A DNA stretch of 64,000 bases from Mesorhizobium sp. NZP2077 (GCF_013170805.1 NZ_CP051293.1:3478001-3542000), one strand, 5' to 3'; shown: positions 25,443 through 35,648, numbered from the stretch's first letter. The notes: generated by a model not told the origin, from the letters alone. Program-made: numbers and translations.

Positions 25443-28262
25443 ATGCACGCCATGTTCAGAGCGCGAAAATCGCAACATCTGATGCGCATCGTTGCATCGT
25501 TCCTGTTGATGCTGGTCGTGGCATTGCCTCTCCCTCAGGCCCAAGCCCAGACGCCAGCCCAGGCCAGCCAGCAGGGGGCGGCTGACAGTCAGGAGGCGCT
25601 GAAAGCCCGCATCGACGCGGCCTACAAGCTGATGATGGACGCGGGACGCTTCGATGAAGGCTACGCGCAATTGCGCGCAACGCTACTCGATGCCGCCAGA
25701 AGCGACCTCTACGAATTCACCGTGGAGAGCTATTCGAACGCAGGCGCGACGTTCCTGAACAACCAGATCCTCGACCATGCCGAGGAGATTTTTGCCGAAG
25801 GGCTGAAAACCCGGGCGATGCAGCAGGATGTCGAGAAGCGCGGCGACTTTTATCTCAATTACGCGATGCTGAAGCAGGCCGAGAAGGACTATAAGGGCCT
25901 TGTTTCCATGTGCGCGACAGCGACCAATCTATACGCCCATTACCATGGCAAGGAATCCCAGGAACTCCTTTATGCCAATGATGTGTTGGCGACCGGGGTT
26001 GCCGCATTCGGTCAAATCGCTTCAGCCATCAATATCGAACAACGCAATCTGAAGCTGGCCGAGCAGGTGACCGGTACCGATGATCGTTTCATCTGGAAGC
26101 TGCAGAACAATCTGGCCGACATGCTGCGTCAGATGGGGGCTCCGACACGTGCCTTGCAGTACGATCTGGCCGTGCTGGAGAAGCGGATCGGCTACTACGG
26201 TCCAAATCATTTCAACGTTTTGGTCAGCGCCAACAACACGGCGCAGGACTATCTGAACCTTGGCAAGTACGACGAGGCGTTGCGTCACTTCCAGCAGGAC
26301 CGGGACATTGCCGTCGTTCTCAAGCAGGAAGGCAATCTGGTCGAACAGGCCGACGCATGGCTGCTCTACACCAGGGTGCTCTCTGGTGCGCAGCCGTTCG
26401 ACCAGCCGACGCTGGCACGGCTGCAACAACTGACCACCGACCCGAACTATCCCGAAATACTGGCAATCAACATCGCTCACCTGCTCGCCGCGCATTTCAT
26501 CGCAGTGGGCGACCCGGAAAACAGTATGAGCCAACTTGAGCGAGCCCAAAGCATCGCCGAAGCGACATACGGGGTGGTGCACCCGCTGACCTTTGCCGCG
26601 CGGCAGGGTTTGGCCAATCTCAAGGCGAAGACGAATCCGGAGGCGGCGGCCGCCGATTTCGCGGCACTCGACGATGACATGCTGCGTTGGAATTGGTTTC
26701 AGGTAAGCACCGCTGGCAACCCAGTCGTCGCCGAGGCCAGCCGAGCCCTGGCTGACGACATGCTGTACGACTATGCGCGCCTGGCAAAAGACAATGCATC
26801 GGTGGTGCCGGCATTTGCCGAAGCCGTGCGCCGCTGGCCGACGCTTGAAAATGAAAAACGCGATCTGTTGCGAAGACTGTCTCGCTTGATCGATCCGAAC
26901 GATGCGGAGACACGGTATTTGATCCAGACCGGGATCCGGCTGTCGCTGGCCTATCAGGAGGCGGCGTCCAGCGGTGACAGTTCCGACGATCCAGGTGCGG
27001 TGCAGCCGGAACAGGTCGAGGCTGCATACCAAAAGGCCACCGCCAGAGTCATGGCCAAATACAGTTTCAGCCAGAGCGTGGTGGACAAGCCGCTGCCGTC
27101 GGCCGATACACTGCTGAAGCCAAACGAGGTGTTGATCGACTACTTCATCACCCGCAAGTGGCGGGCGGATCGGGAGAGTGCTTATCCGCTGGAAGATGAG
27201 CGCCTCTATGCCATCGTCACGCGCAAGGACCAGCAGCCTAGCCTCTACGATCTCGGCGATCCGCGCCGGATCATCCCGGCCGCTCGCGAAACACGCATGG
27301 CAAATCTGCGGTCGACGCGTTCCGCGCAGGAGCGCGGCGCCGTGACATTGATCGATCTGAACGCCACATTCACCGGCCTTTATGCCGGTCTGATCGCACC
27401 GTTGGAGCAATCGCTTGGCGGCGCCGACACGCTTTTCGTGGTGCCGGACGGAAAGCTGTTTTCAGTGCCGTTCCCCTTGCTGCAGGACGGTGAGGGCGCG
27501 TGGCTCGACGACCGCTTCGTCGTGCGCATGCTGACGAGGCCGGAAGCGCTGTTGAATGCCGGCGTCGATCAGGGTTTTCCCAAGACCGGTAAAGCTTTGC
27601 TGGCCGGCGGGTTGGACTATGCGCGAGGGTCGGAGAAGGGAGCGGAGCCGCTGCCAGGGACCCGCAAGGAGGTCGATACGATCGCCTCGATTCTGCGTGA
27701 CGATGACTATTCGGTCGAAATGCTTACCGGACCGGCGGCCAGCGAACGGACGTTGCGCGAGGATATGGAGCAGGCGACGATTGCGCATCTGGCCACCCAT
27801 GGCGCCTACCGCGATGAGAAAGAGGGCGGTGTGGGCGCCGTGAATGCGCTTTGGCAGAGCCAGGTCGTGCTGTCGCAATCGGGAGACCGGCAGTCGATGA
27901 AACGTGACGATGATGACGGCCGGCTCTATGGCATGGAATTGATGAATTGGAATCTGTCGGGCCTGGACCTGCTTGTCCTGTCCGCCTGCGAGACGGCACG
28001 TGGCCAGGAGACGTTCGTCGGCGGCTTACGTGGCCTGCCGACGGCCATCGACATTGCCGGCGCCAAACGCGCGCTGCTGACGCTGTGGCCGGTGGACGAC
28101 GCCGGGACCGCCGCCTTCATGGTCGGGTTCTACAACCATCTTGCCGCTGGACAGACCTATCCGGAAGCGCTGCGCCAGACCCGCCGCGATGCTCGTGACG
28201 GCAAGATATTGGGCGCCCAGGACCCGCGGGTCTGGGCTGCCTTTGTCATGTTCGAGAACTGA
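25443..28262 (+). CDS. Exported TPR-repeat protein with C-terminal CHAT (caspase-like) peptidase domain
   Basis: 939 residues. The N-terminus has a signal-peptide-like stretch (MRIVASFLLMLVVALPLPQAQAQ in outline, ending near residue 36); starts at 25443, 25452 or 25482 are possible. Residues ~50-450 are helical repeats of TPR type, e.g. YLNLGKYDEALRHFQQDRDI. The C-terminal ~330 residues are a CHAT domain: His786 in IAHLATHGAYR and Cys849 in LLVLSACETARG form the expected catalytic dyad. Known CHAT proteins include separase-like and gasdermin-activating proteases; most bacterial ones are cytoplasmic, so the predicted export is notable. Single gene, target unknown. Confidence 0.85.
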   Translation: MHAMFRARKSQHLMRIVASFLLMLVVALPLPQAQAQTPAQASQQGAADSQEALKARIDAAYKLMMDAGRFDEGYAQLRATLLDAARSDLYEFTVESYSNAGATFLNNQILDHAEEIFAEGLKTRAMQQDVEKRGDFYLNYAMLKQAEKDYKGLVSMCATATNLYAHYHGKESQELLYANDVLATGVAAFGQIASAINIEQRNLKLAEQVTGTDDRFIWKLQNNLADMLRQMGAPTRALQYDLAVLEKRIGYYGPNHFNVLVSANNTAQDYLNLGKYDEALRHFQQDRDIAVVLKQEGNLVEQADAWLLYTRVLSGAQPFDQPTLARLQQLTTDPNYPEILAINIAHLLAAHFIAVGDPENSMSQLERAQSIAEATYGVVHPLTFAARQGLANLKAKTNPEAAAADFAALDDDMLRWNWFQVSTAGNPVVAEASRALADDMLYDYARLAKDNASVVPAFAEAVRRWPTLENEKRDLLRRLSRLIDPNDAETRYLIQTGIRLSLAYQEAASSGDSSDDPGAVQPEQVEAAYQKATARVMAKYSFSQSVVDKPLPSADTLLKPNEVLIDYFITRKWRADRESAYPLEDERLYAIVTRKDQQPSLYDLGDPRRIIPAARETRMANLRSTRSAQERGAVTLIDLNATFTGLYAGLIAPLEQSLGGADTLFVVPDGKLFSVPFPLLQDGEGAWLDDRFVVRMLTRPEALLNAGVDQGFPKTGKALLAGGLDYARGSEKGAEPLPGTRKEVDTIASILRDDDYSVEMLTGPAASERTLREDMEQATIAHLATHGAYRDEKEGGVGAVNALWQSQVVLSQSGDRQSMKRDDDDGRLYGMELMNWNLSGLDLLVLSACETARGQETFVGGLRGLPTAIDIAGAKRALLTLWPVDDAGTAAFMVGFYNHLAAGQTYPEALRQTRRDARDGKILGAQDPRVWAAFVMFEN

Positions 28263-28300
28263 GACCGGTCAAAGCGACTGCTTGCGTGTGAGCTGAGCTT

Positions 28301-29023
28301 TCAAGCCGATCGCGCCAACGCAAATGGCCCGGCTTGATCGTTTGGGCGGATGAGGCTCGACAGAAAAGACCCCTTTGCCTGCAGGAAGGCGTGCAGGCGC
28401 TGCGGATAGTCCGGCGCCACGGCGTGCCTGATCGACGGCCGATCACGCAGCGCCTGCCGCCAGGCCTGGACGTGCGGCTTGCCATCCAGGATGCCGAAAT
28501 CGCCGATCCGGTCGAAAGCGTCGAGATATCGGAAAACTGGGCCGTAGACCGCATCGACGAGCGAGAAGCGGTCGCCGGCGAACCATGGGCCGGTGCCATC
28601 AGCCAGTTCGGCCTCAAGGCGATCAAACATTCCCGACAGGGCGCGGGACTCGGCGAGGAAGCCGGCCTCGGTCGGTGCCGAATAGAGCCGGCCGATGGCG
28701 TTCAGGCTGGCCGAGCCGAACTCGATCCAGGCGCGCTGGCGGGCGCGGGCATAGGGGTCGGCGGGGTGCAGAGGATTGGCCTGGGTCTCCTCGAGGAATT
28801 CGAGGATGACCGCGGATTCGAAGATTGTCGTTTCCTCGCCATTTCGCTGCACGCGCAGCAGCGGCACCTTGCCGAGCGGCGAGATCGCCTTGAACCAGTC
28901 CGGCTTGTCGGCGAGGTCGATGTCGACGCGTTCGAACGGCACGCCCTTTTCGGTCAGCGAGATCGCCGCGCGCTGGACATAGGGGCAGAGAGGATGGCTG
29001 ACGAGAACGAGTTTGTCGGACAT
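28301..29023 (-). CDS. Glutathione S-transferase family protein
   Basis: 240 residues from ATG 29023, with AAAGG upstream; a longer frame to 29074 covers the operators. An N-terminal thioredoxin-like domain begins LVLVSHPLCPYVQRAAI (CPYV in the active-site position, as in omega/beta-type and dichloromethane-like GSTs). The FESAVILEFLEE region is the conserved glutathione gamma-glutamyl contact (ES), and an all-helical C-terminal domain follows. Likely detoxification or thiol transfer with glutathione. Divergent from a MarR gene with paired palindromes, so probably its target. Confidence 0.9.
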   Translation of the reverse strand: MSDKLVLVSHPLCPYVQRAAISLTEKGVPFERVDIDLADKPDWFKAISPLGKVPLLRVQRNGEETTIFESAVILEFLEETQANPLHPADPYARARQRAWIEFGSASLNAIGRLYSAPTEAGFLAESRALSGMFDRLEAELADGTGPWFAGDRFSLVDAVYGPVFRYLDAFDRIGDFGILDGKPHVQAWRQALRDRPSIRHAVAPDYPQRLHAFLQAKGSFLSSLIRPNDQAGPFALARSA

Positions 29024-29042
29024 GATTTGCCTTTCGGTATTA

Positions 29043-29101
29043 ATGCAATTGCATCTATGTAGATGCAGATGCATTGATCGTCAAGCTTGATGCAATTGCA
29101 T
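29043..29101. promoter_or_regulatory. Two ATGCAATTGCAT operators between GST and MarR genes
   Basis: The perfect 12-bp palindrome ATGCAATTGCAT occurs at 29043-29054 and 29090-29101, 47 bases apart, both continuing CTAT. A degenerate ATGCAGATGCAT lies between at 29063-29074. The layout suits a MarR dimer repressing both divergent genes. Confidence 0.7.
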
Positions 29102-29121
29102 CTATCTCTTATGGTACGGTC

Positions 29122-29580
29122 ATGACCGAGAAAGCCACGCCTTCGCCGGAAGCCATCCAGGCCTGGGCTCGCCTGATGCGCGTTTCGCGCCAGCTGGTGG
29201 AGAGTGCTGAAGACGCGTTGAAGCAGGGCGGCCTGCCGCCGCTTGCCTGGTACGATGTGCTGCACGAGCTCGCCGAGGCGGGTGAGGGTGGCTTGCGGCC
29301 GTTTCAATTGATCGAGCGCACTCTGTTTGCGCAATACAACATCTCGCGGCTTCTGGCCCGGCTCGAGGTCGACGGGCTGGTGGAGAAGCTGACGGTGGTC
29401 GACGACGGCCGCGGCCAGACCATCCGCATCACGGCCAAGGGGCGAGAGACGCGCCGGCGGATGTGGGCCGTCTATGGCAGGTCGATCGCCGAACTGGTTG
29501 GCGCCAGGCTTACGCCGGACGAGCTGAACACGATGTCGGCACTGCTTGGCCGGCTGCGCCATCCGCCTGCCGGAGATTGA
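29122..29580 (+). CDS. MarR-family transcriptional regulator
   Basis: 152 residues from ATG 29122; the open frame extends to 29074 but that crosses the operators. Helix-turn-helix LRPFQLIERTLFAQYNISRLLARLEVDGLVEK and wing DDGRGQTIRITAKG are characteristic of MarR. These dimeric repressors release DNA on binding phenolic or oxidant ligands. Divergent from a glutathione S-transferase with two perfect shared palindromes, so it probably controls the GST and itself. The C-terminus has the usual helical dimerisation segment. Confidence 0.9.
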   Translation: MTEKATPSPEAIQAWARLMRVSRQLVESAEDALKQGGLPPLAWYDVLHELAEAGEGGLRPFQLIERTLFAQYNISRLLARLEVDGLVEKLTVVDDGRGQTIRITAKGRETRRRMWAVYGRSIAELVGARLTPDELNTMSALLGRLRHPPAGD

Positions 29581-29677
29581 GGCTGGCCTGAGCTGCTATT
29601 GCGCACCGTCGCGATTTGCAGGCGAATATTTCTACTTTTCCCTCTTGCGCCGATCACCGGATTGCGCAATATGCCGA

Positions 29678-29692
29678 ACCGTAACGTACGGT
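29678..29692. promoter_or_regulatory. 15-bp inverted repeat upstream of TetR gene
   Basis: ACCGTA-ACG-TACGGT, 22 bases before the likely TetR start. Probably an autoregulatory operator; also overlaps where a promoter would be expected. Confidence 0.5.
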
Positions 29693-29713
29693 ACGGCTGT
29701 GGGATGATCCACG

Positions 29714-31440
<1,727 letters not shown>

Positions 31441-31468
31441 GGGTTCATACTCAGTCGTACCTCAATCA

Positions 31469-31496
31469 GGCTCACTGCGAATGGTCGCAGTGAGCC
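31469..31496 (+). terminator. Strong hairpin after ilvC
   Basis: Perfect 12-bp stem GGCTCACTGCGA / TCGCAGTGAGCC with a four-base ATGG loop, 28 bases after the ilvC stop. There is no clear T-run, so it may act as an RNA 3' end stabiliser or weak terminator. Confidence 0.6.
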
Positions 31497-31546
31497 AGTC
31501 GTAACGATACACCCGCACTGCTGGGTGCCGCCCCTCGGCTGGGGAC

Positions 31547-31972
31547 CTACGCGGGCACGAGCCCGTGGCGCAGCATGACCTCGTTCGCCTTGGCCAGGTC
31601 GGGCTTGCCGGGGACATTGATGACCTCGGCAATCTCATCGAAGTAGCGGCGCCCGATGGACCCCGGCGTCAGAACGGCCAAAGTCCGCGAGACGCCGTCG
31701 TGCAGATTCTCGTGGTGGTGGACACTTCCGCGCGGAATGAAGACGGCATCTCCCACGCCGAGTTCCTGCTTTCGGTCATTAACGGTGATCGTCAAAATGC
31801 CTTCCAGCCCATACAGCGTTTCGTCCGCCTCCTGATGGTAGTGTGGCGCGGGTACGCGGGCGCGGGATGGGACAACGAATTCAAACACGGTTGCACCCTT
31901 GTCTGAGACCAGGAAGCGCAACTCCAGCTCACCGATCCTCAGGACGCTCTGTGTACTCGCTTCCATCGACAT
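31547..31972 (-). CDS. Cupin-domain protein
   Basis: 141 residues. Single cupin_2 barrel: metal-site motif 1 is PAPHYHQEADETLYGLEG (H, H, E pattern) and motif 2 is PRGSVHHHENLHD. These coordinate a divalent metal in many dioxygenases and isomerases, but the reaction here is unknown. The start at 31972 has AAGGAA in front; a second ATG lies two codons in. Divergent from a MarR-type gene, with two inverted repeats between, so likely its regulated partner. Confidence 0.85.
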   Translation of the reverse strand: MSMEASTQSVLRIGELELRFLVSDKGATVFEFVVPSRARVPAPHYHQEADETLYGLEGILTITVNDRKQELGVGDAVFIPRGSVHHHENLHDGVSRTLAVLTPGSIGRRYFDEIAEVINVPGKPDLAKANEVMLRHGLVPA

Positions 31973-31982
31973 GTTCCTTGTT

Positions 31983-32021
31983 GTAAAGTGGCTTTACGAA
32001 ATTTGTAAAAGGACTTTACAA
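31983..32021. promoter_or_regulatory. Two inverted repeats between cupin and MarR-type genes
   Basis: GTAAAG-TGG-CTTTAC at 31983-31997 and TTGTAAA-AGGAC-TTTACAA at 32003-32021. They share a GTAAA...TTTAC core. The second one reaches to three bases before the MarR ATG and contains its AAGGA, so binding would block translation initiation sites or promoter together. Confidence 0.65.
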
Positions 32022-32023
32022 CA

Positions 32024-32497
32024 ATGTCAACGGCCGGTCAGACGACAGAACCGCCGGAGCCCGAAAGAGAGCTTGGCCCGCCGTTCTTCGGGGCTCTCCT
32101 GCGCATCACCTGGCAACACGTTCGCAACCAGATGCACAGGGCCATTCATGACGCCGGCTTCACCGACTTCCAGGACGCTCACTTCGCCGTGTTCTCGTAT
32201 CCCCTTCCAGATGGCGTAAGGCCGTCGGAACTGGCTCGCCAGAAGCGAATGTCGAGGCAGGCGGTCAACTACCTGCTCATCCAGCTCGAGGAGCTCGGCT
32301 ATATCGAGAGGCGCTCTCCCGAGGGCAGCGACCGGCGCCTCATCTACCTGAGCGCGCGCGGGTGGCAGCTTGTCGAGACGATTTTCACCTGCCTGCGGCG
32401 GTTGCATGCGGAATGGGCGCAGGAGATCGGTGAGCAGCGGTTCAACGACTTCCTTGGCGTGTTGAAGCAGCTGTCCGCGAGGGCGCAGGAGGATTAA
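32024..32497 (+). CDS. MarR-family transcriptional regulator
   Basis: 157 residues. Winged helix with VRPSELARQKRMSRQAVNYLLIQLEELGYIERR as helix-turn-helix and SDRRLIYLSARG as wing, the MarR signature. The N-terminal ~20 residues are Pro/Glu-rich (TTEPPEPERELGPPF). Divergent from a cupin gene; both are likely regulated through the inverted repeats in the 51-base gap. The ligand is unknown. Convergent with the BA14K gene beyond a strong hairpin. Confidence 0.9.
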   Translation: MSTAGQTTEPPEPERELGPPFFGALLRITWQHVRNQMHRAIHDAGFTDFQDAHFAVFSYPLPDGVRPSELARQKRMSRQAVNYLLIQLEELGYIERRSPEGSDRRLIYLSARGWQLVETIFTCLRRLHAEWAQEIGEQRFNDFLGVLKQLSARAQED

Positions 32498-32598
32498 GCC
32501 AAAGATCCAGGCCAGTAGCCGACCGATCGCGCCGGAGCGCTGCGCGTCACTGTGCTCGCGGTTCCGTTGAGCCGTGGAGGCTCGGTGCCAGCGCACGA

Positions 32599-32625
32599 AA
32601 CGGCGCCGCGATGCGCGGCGCCGTT
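32599..32625 (-). terminator. Hairpin between convergent MarR and BA14K genes
   Basis: Perfect 12-bp stem AACGGCGCCGCG / CGCGGCGCCGTT with an ATG loop, 18 bases past the BA14K stop. T-run is short on either strand, but its convergent location suits a bidirectional terminator. Confidence 0.65.
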
Positions 32626-32643
32626 GGCTATTCGTGGGTCAAC

Positions 32644-33180
32644 TCAGCTATAAGGCGACCAGCACTGCTGGCGCGGGCCGTTATAGGGCTGGAACGTGTT
32701 GTCGTAAGCGCGATACGACCGGTACCTGTTGTAGCACCACCGGACATGGGCGTTGGAAAGTCGCCCGGCGCGATAGTAGCGGCGCGGCGGTGGCGCATAG
32801 TAATCGTAGTTGTTGTACATGCTGCCAAGCCCGAGCCCCAGACCAAGGCCCAAAACCGCGGCAGCGCCATCGTCATAGCCACCGTGATAGTGACGGCGAC
32901 CTTGGCGCCAGCGCCAATCGTCACCTCCGCCGTTCCAATTGCCGCCGTTCCAATTGCCGCGGCTCCAGTTGCGACGCCAGTCATGGCGGCGCCATCTCCA
33001 GTCGTCGTTGCCGCCCGCCCAGCCATCACGAACCGGCGTGACCGTAGGTGCCGCGGTGCTGGCGGGAATCGACAGATCCGGCTGCAGGATCGGTCCGGCG
33101 GCCGACGGTGCCGCAATGCCGGAGACAATGCCGAGCGCAATCAGCCCGGATTTTACGGTGGAAGAAAAGAGCGAAATCAT
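32644..33180 (-). CDS. BA14K-family secreted protein
   Basis: 178 residues from ATG 33180, with TTGGAGAG upstream. An N-terminal signal peptide runs to about residue 30 ([19 protein letters not shown]). A Trp/Arg/Asn/Gly-rich low-complexity part ([20 protein letters not shown]), a GLGLGLGLG glycine zipper and a tyrosine-rich stretch follow. The C-terminal [20 protein letters not shown] plus QQCWSPY is the BA14K signature. The Brucella homologue is a lectin-like, immunoreactive protein affecting lipopolysaccharide; rhizobial members are usually of unknown role. Here the N-terminal extension is longer than in Brucella. Likely periplasmic or surface. Confidence 0.88.
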   Translation of the reverse strand: MISLFSSTVKSGLIALGIVSGIAAPSAAGPILQPDLSIPASTAAPTVTPVRDGWAGGNDDWRWRRHDWRRNWSRGNWNGGNWNGGGDDWRWRQGRRHYHGGYDDGAAAVLGLGLGLGLGSMYNNYDYYAPPPRRYYRAGRLSNAHVRWCYNRYRSYRAYDNTFQPYNGPRQQCWSPYS

Positions 33181-33368
33181 TGCACTCTCCAAGAGATACA
33201 GGCCCCACGCCTACCCTGGAATGGGGTCACTGTGGATCTTTGCATCTGAACGGCGGATGAACGGAAAGGTTCCGTCAACCATGGCGCGAATGCCGCCAGG
33301 ACCAATCGATCCCTGCTTGTGGTTCTGCGATCTTGTCTTCTCCAGCACTTGCAGGCAAAGGTCAGGAC

Positions 33369-34481
33369 ATGTCGCTGCGCCTTGCCACCTTCAATGTCGA
33401 GAACCTGATGAACAGGTTCGATTTTTCCGGCTATCGCAACCAGCTCAACGAAGATCGGACGCTGGCGCTGTTCGATATCCAGAGCGAGGCCGAGTACAAG
33501 ATGCTGGAGCAGGCCCGCGCCATCGCCCAGTCCGACGACACGCGCCAACTGACGGCGCTGGCGATCGCCGCCACCCGTGCCGACATCATCTGCATGCAGG
33601 AGGTCGACAATATCGAGGCGTTGAAGGCCTTCGAATATGGCTATCTGTTCAAGATGGTGGGGCAGGGCTACCGGCAGAAATACACCACGTCGGGCAATGA
33701 TTCGCGCGGCATCGATGTCGCCGTGATGATGCGCAACGAGACCGCGCAGGGCCAGCCGATCGAATTCGTGCGCATGACCAGCCACGCCTACGTCACCTAC
33801 GAACAGTTCGGGCTGCACACGCCGGAACTCTTGGCACTTGGCAACCAGGCCAATGAACGCATCTTCCGCCGCGATTGCCTGGAGGTCGACATCACCGTCG
33901 GCGGCGTGCCGCTGACGCTTTATCTCGTGCATTTCAAGTCGATGGGCTCGCCGCGCAACGGGCTCGATGGACGCGAGGCGACGATGCCGGTGCGCGTCGC
34001 CGAGGCGCTAGCGGTGCGCCGCATCATCGAGGAGCGCTTCGGCGGGGATCATGCCGCCGACAAGCGCTGGGCGATCTGCGGCGACATGAACGACTACCGC
34101 CAGCGCGTGAAGATCGCCGGCGACGATGTCGACGGCTACCGTTTCGAGATGGTCGACGAGAACCAGTCCTGCATCAATGTGCTGACGGCCGGCGGCTTCT
34201 GCGAGAACGTTGTCGAGCGACGGCCGGAAATGAACCGCTGGACCTTCTATCACACGCGCGGGCCGGACGAGCGGCATCTCTGCCAGCTCGACTATATCCT
34301 GCTCTCCAAGGGGCTGGCGGCAAAGAACGCCACCGCCGTTCCCGACATCATCCGCAACGGCCAGCCCTGGCGCACGATCTTTCCGGCCGGCCAGGAAGTC
34401 GAGCGCTTTCCGCGCGCCGGCTGGGATCGGCCGAAAGCGTCGGACCATTGCCCGGTGGCGATCACGCTCGATATGGCTTGA
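33369..34481 (+). CDS. Endonuclease/exonuclease/phosphatase (EEP) family hydrolase
   Basis: 370 residues from ATG 33369, behind AAAGGTCAGGA; a TTG at 33333 is less likely. EEP fold markers: LATFNVENLMNRFDFSG (catalytic Asn), CMQEVDNIEALKAF (metal Glu), WAICGDMNDYRQR (G-D-x-N) and C-terminal SDHCPVAITLDM (catalytic SDH). Such metal-dependent hydrolases cleave phosphodiester bonds in DNA, RNA or phospholipids; no export signal is evident. The substrate is unknown. It is followed after five bases by the Nudix-like gene, suggesting a two-gene unit in nucleotide or phosphate metabolism. Confidence 0.85.
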   Translation: MSLRLATFNVENLMNRFDFSGYRNQLNEDRTLALFDIQSEAEYKMLEQARAIAQSDDTRQLTALAIAATRADIICMQEVDNIEALKAFEYGYLFKMVGQGYRQKYTTSGNDSRGIDVAVMMRNETAQGQPIEFVRMTSHAYVTYEQFGLHTPELLALGNQANERIFRRDCLEVDITVGGVPLTLYLVHFKSMGSPRNGLDGREATMPVRVAEALAVRRIIEERFGGDHAADKRWAICGDMNDYRQRVKIAGDDVDGYRFEMVDENQSCINVLTAGGFCENVVERRPEMNRWTFYHTRGPDERHLCQLDYILLSKGLAAKNATAVPDIIRNGQPWRTIFPAGQEVERFPRAGWDRPKASDHCPVAITLDMA

Positions 34482-34486
34482 ACCGC

Positions 34487-35203
34487 ATGAGCTTCAACCT
34501 GCCGCGCAATGTCATTCTGCCGGTCGATGCCATCGACGTCCGGCTCGATCCCGGCCCGCATCCCTTCGCTCGCGACAACGAGCAGGCGATCACCGAGAAC
34601 TGGCAGCGTGAGATAGCCGCCAATCCGGCGCTGTTCGATGGCACCGTGGTGCTGCTCTCGCAGCTCGCCTGGCGCGACAATCGCCTTGTCGGCCGCTGCC
34701 ATGCGGTCAACTATTCCACCTTCATGCTCTGGCGGAAGCGGCGCGAGAACTCCGGCGCCGAGCATGCCTATGGCCACGCCATGCTGGTCGCCGGCGACAA
34801 TGCGCTGGTGGCGATCCGCATGGGGCCGCACACGGTGGGAGCCGGCAGCGTCTACTTCGCCGCCGGCTCCTTCGAGCCGATCGATTTCCGCGATGGTCTG
34901 GTCGATGTCGATTTCAACATGATCCGCGAGGTGCGCGAGGAAACCGGGCTCGACCTGTCGGCGGCCAGGCGCGGCGTGCGCTGGCACGCTTTGTCGACCG
35001 CAAGCGGCACGGTCATCTTCCGTCGCTATCATGTCGATGGGCCGGCCGATGAGGTCGCGCGCCGGATCTCAGCCTTCGTCGCCACTGAGACCGATCCGGA
35101 GATCGAAGGGCCGGTGATCATCCGTCATGCCGCCGACCTGCCTGAGGGGCTGTCGCCGCACATGAAGCCACTGGTCGAATGGCATTTCGCGGGCAAGGGT
35201 TAG
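34487..35203 (+). CDS. Nudix-like hydrolase family protein
   Basis: 238 residues from ATG 34487; a longer open frame from 33875 only shadows the EEP gene. The central block has MIREVREETGLDL, which matches the REuxEExGu half of the Nudix box. The upstream G-x5-E half is not canonical, so catalytic competence is uncertain. The N-terminal domain (PFARDNEQAITENWQREIAANPALFDGT) resembles uncharacterised rhizobial Nudix proteins. It probably acts on a nucleoside diphosphate derivative, if active. It overlaps the minus-strand gene by four bases at its 3' end. Confidence 0.7.
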   Translation: MSFNLPRNVILPVDAIDVRLDPGPHPFARDNEQAITENWQREIAANPALFDGTVVLLSQLAWRDNRLVGRCHAVNYSTFMLWRKRRENSGAEHAYGHAMLVAGDNALVAIRMGPHTVGAGSVYFAAGSFEPIDFRDGLVDVDFNMIREVREETGLDLSAARRGVRWHALSTASGTVIFRRYHVDGPADEVARRISAFVATETDPEIEGPVIIRHAADLPEGLSPHMKPLVEWHFAGKG

Positions 35204-35442
35204 CGACGCGTCCCGTCCTGCGGCGCCTTGCGATCATTGCGGGCGGCGACGAAGAACAAGATAAAGCCGATGCCCAGCAACCCACCCATGGCCATCCCCA
35301 TCGTCTGACCGACAACGGCCTGGAAATCTGGTGTGACGTGGTCGGGATTGGCCACGCCGTAACGGGCGAGATACCACCAGATGCCCGCCAGGAAGGCTTC
35401 GATGATCACCATCAGGATCAATACACGGGCTTTACGGCTCAT
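35200..35442 (-). CDS. Small membrane protein, function unknown
   Basis: 80 residues with AAGGA ahead of ATG 35442. Two hydrophobic segments (VLILMVIIEAFLAGIWWYLA and MGMAMGGLLGIGFILFFVAA) and a basic, polar C-terminus (RNDRKAPQDGTRR) predict a two-helix inner-membrane protein. Convergent with the Nudix-like gene with a four-base overlap. Codon composition looks coded. No family recognised. Confidence 0.6.
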   Translation of the reverse strand: MSRKARVLILMVIIEAFLAGIWWYLARYGVANPDHVTPDFQAVVGQTMGMAMGGLLGIGFILFFVAARNDRKAPQDGTRR

Positions 35443-35614
35443 CTCATTGTCCTTGCTTCGGTCATGCCGGAACTGATCCGGCCCTCATCGCGCGTATCAG
35501 GTCGCTGGTCGAGTGGCATTTTGCAAGTGGCTCTTCCTGAATCTGGCAGTCCCGGAAATTGATGTGCATGAGCGGGATTGGTCCGGATGGAGCCCGCAAA
35601 AGCGAATGTACAAA

Positions 35615-35621
35615 ATGGAAG
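35615..35621 (+). pseudogene. Severed 5' end (ATG GAA G) of the EamA gene at 36876
   Basis: The seven bases ATGGAAG just left of the IS30 element, joined to TC AAA CCG ... on its right, restore an intact reading frame with the EamA gene (MEVKPALARATIMLSAG). The IS therefore inserted in codon 3 and separated this start codon from the rest. Upstream bases 35443-35614 should contain the former promoter and ribosome binding site. Confidence 0.7.
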
Positions 35622-35648
35622 GGTGGGTTCAACCGGTCGTCGCAACAC
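35622..35648 (+). repeat. IS30 left terminal inverted repeat
   Basis: 27 bases beginning GGTGGGTTCAACCGG; pairs with the right repeat with one mismatch. Confidence 0.9.

Noticed and set aside
26022..27410. 462-codon minus-strand frame opposite the CHAT gene
   Set aside because: Shadow frame; the plus-strand protein has signal peptide, TPR and CHAT motifs.
33875..34486. N-terminal extension of the Nudix-like gene
   Set aside because: Runs in another frame through the EEP gene; ATG 34487 fits the gap after its stop.
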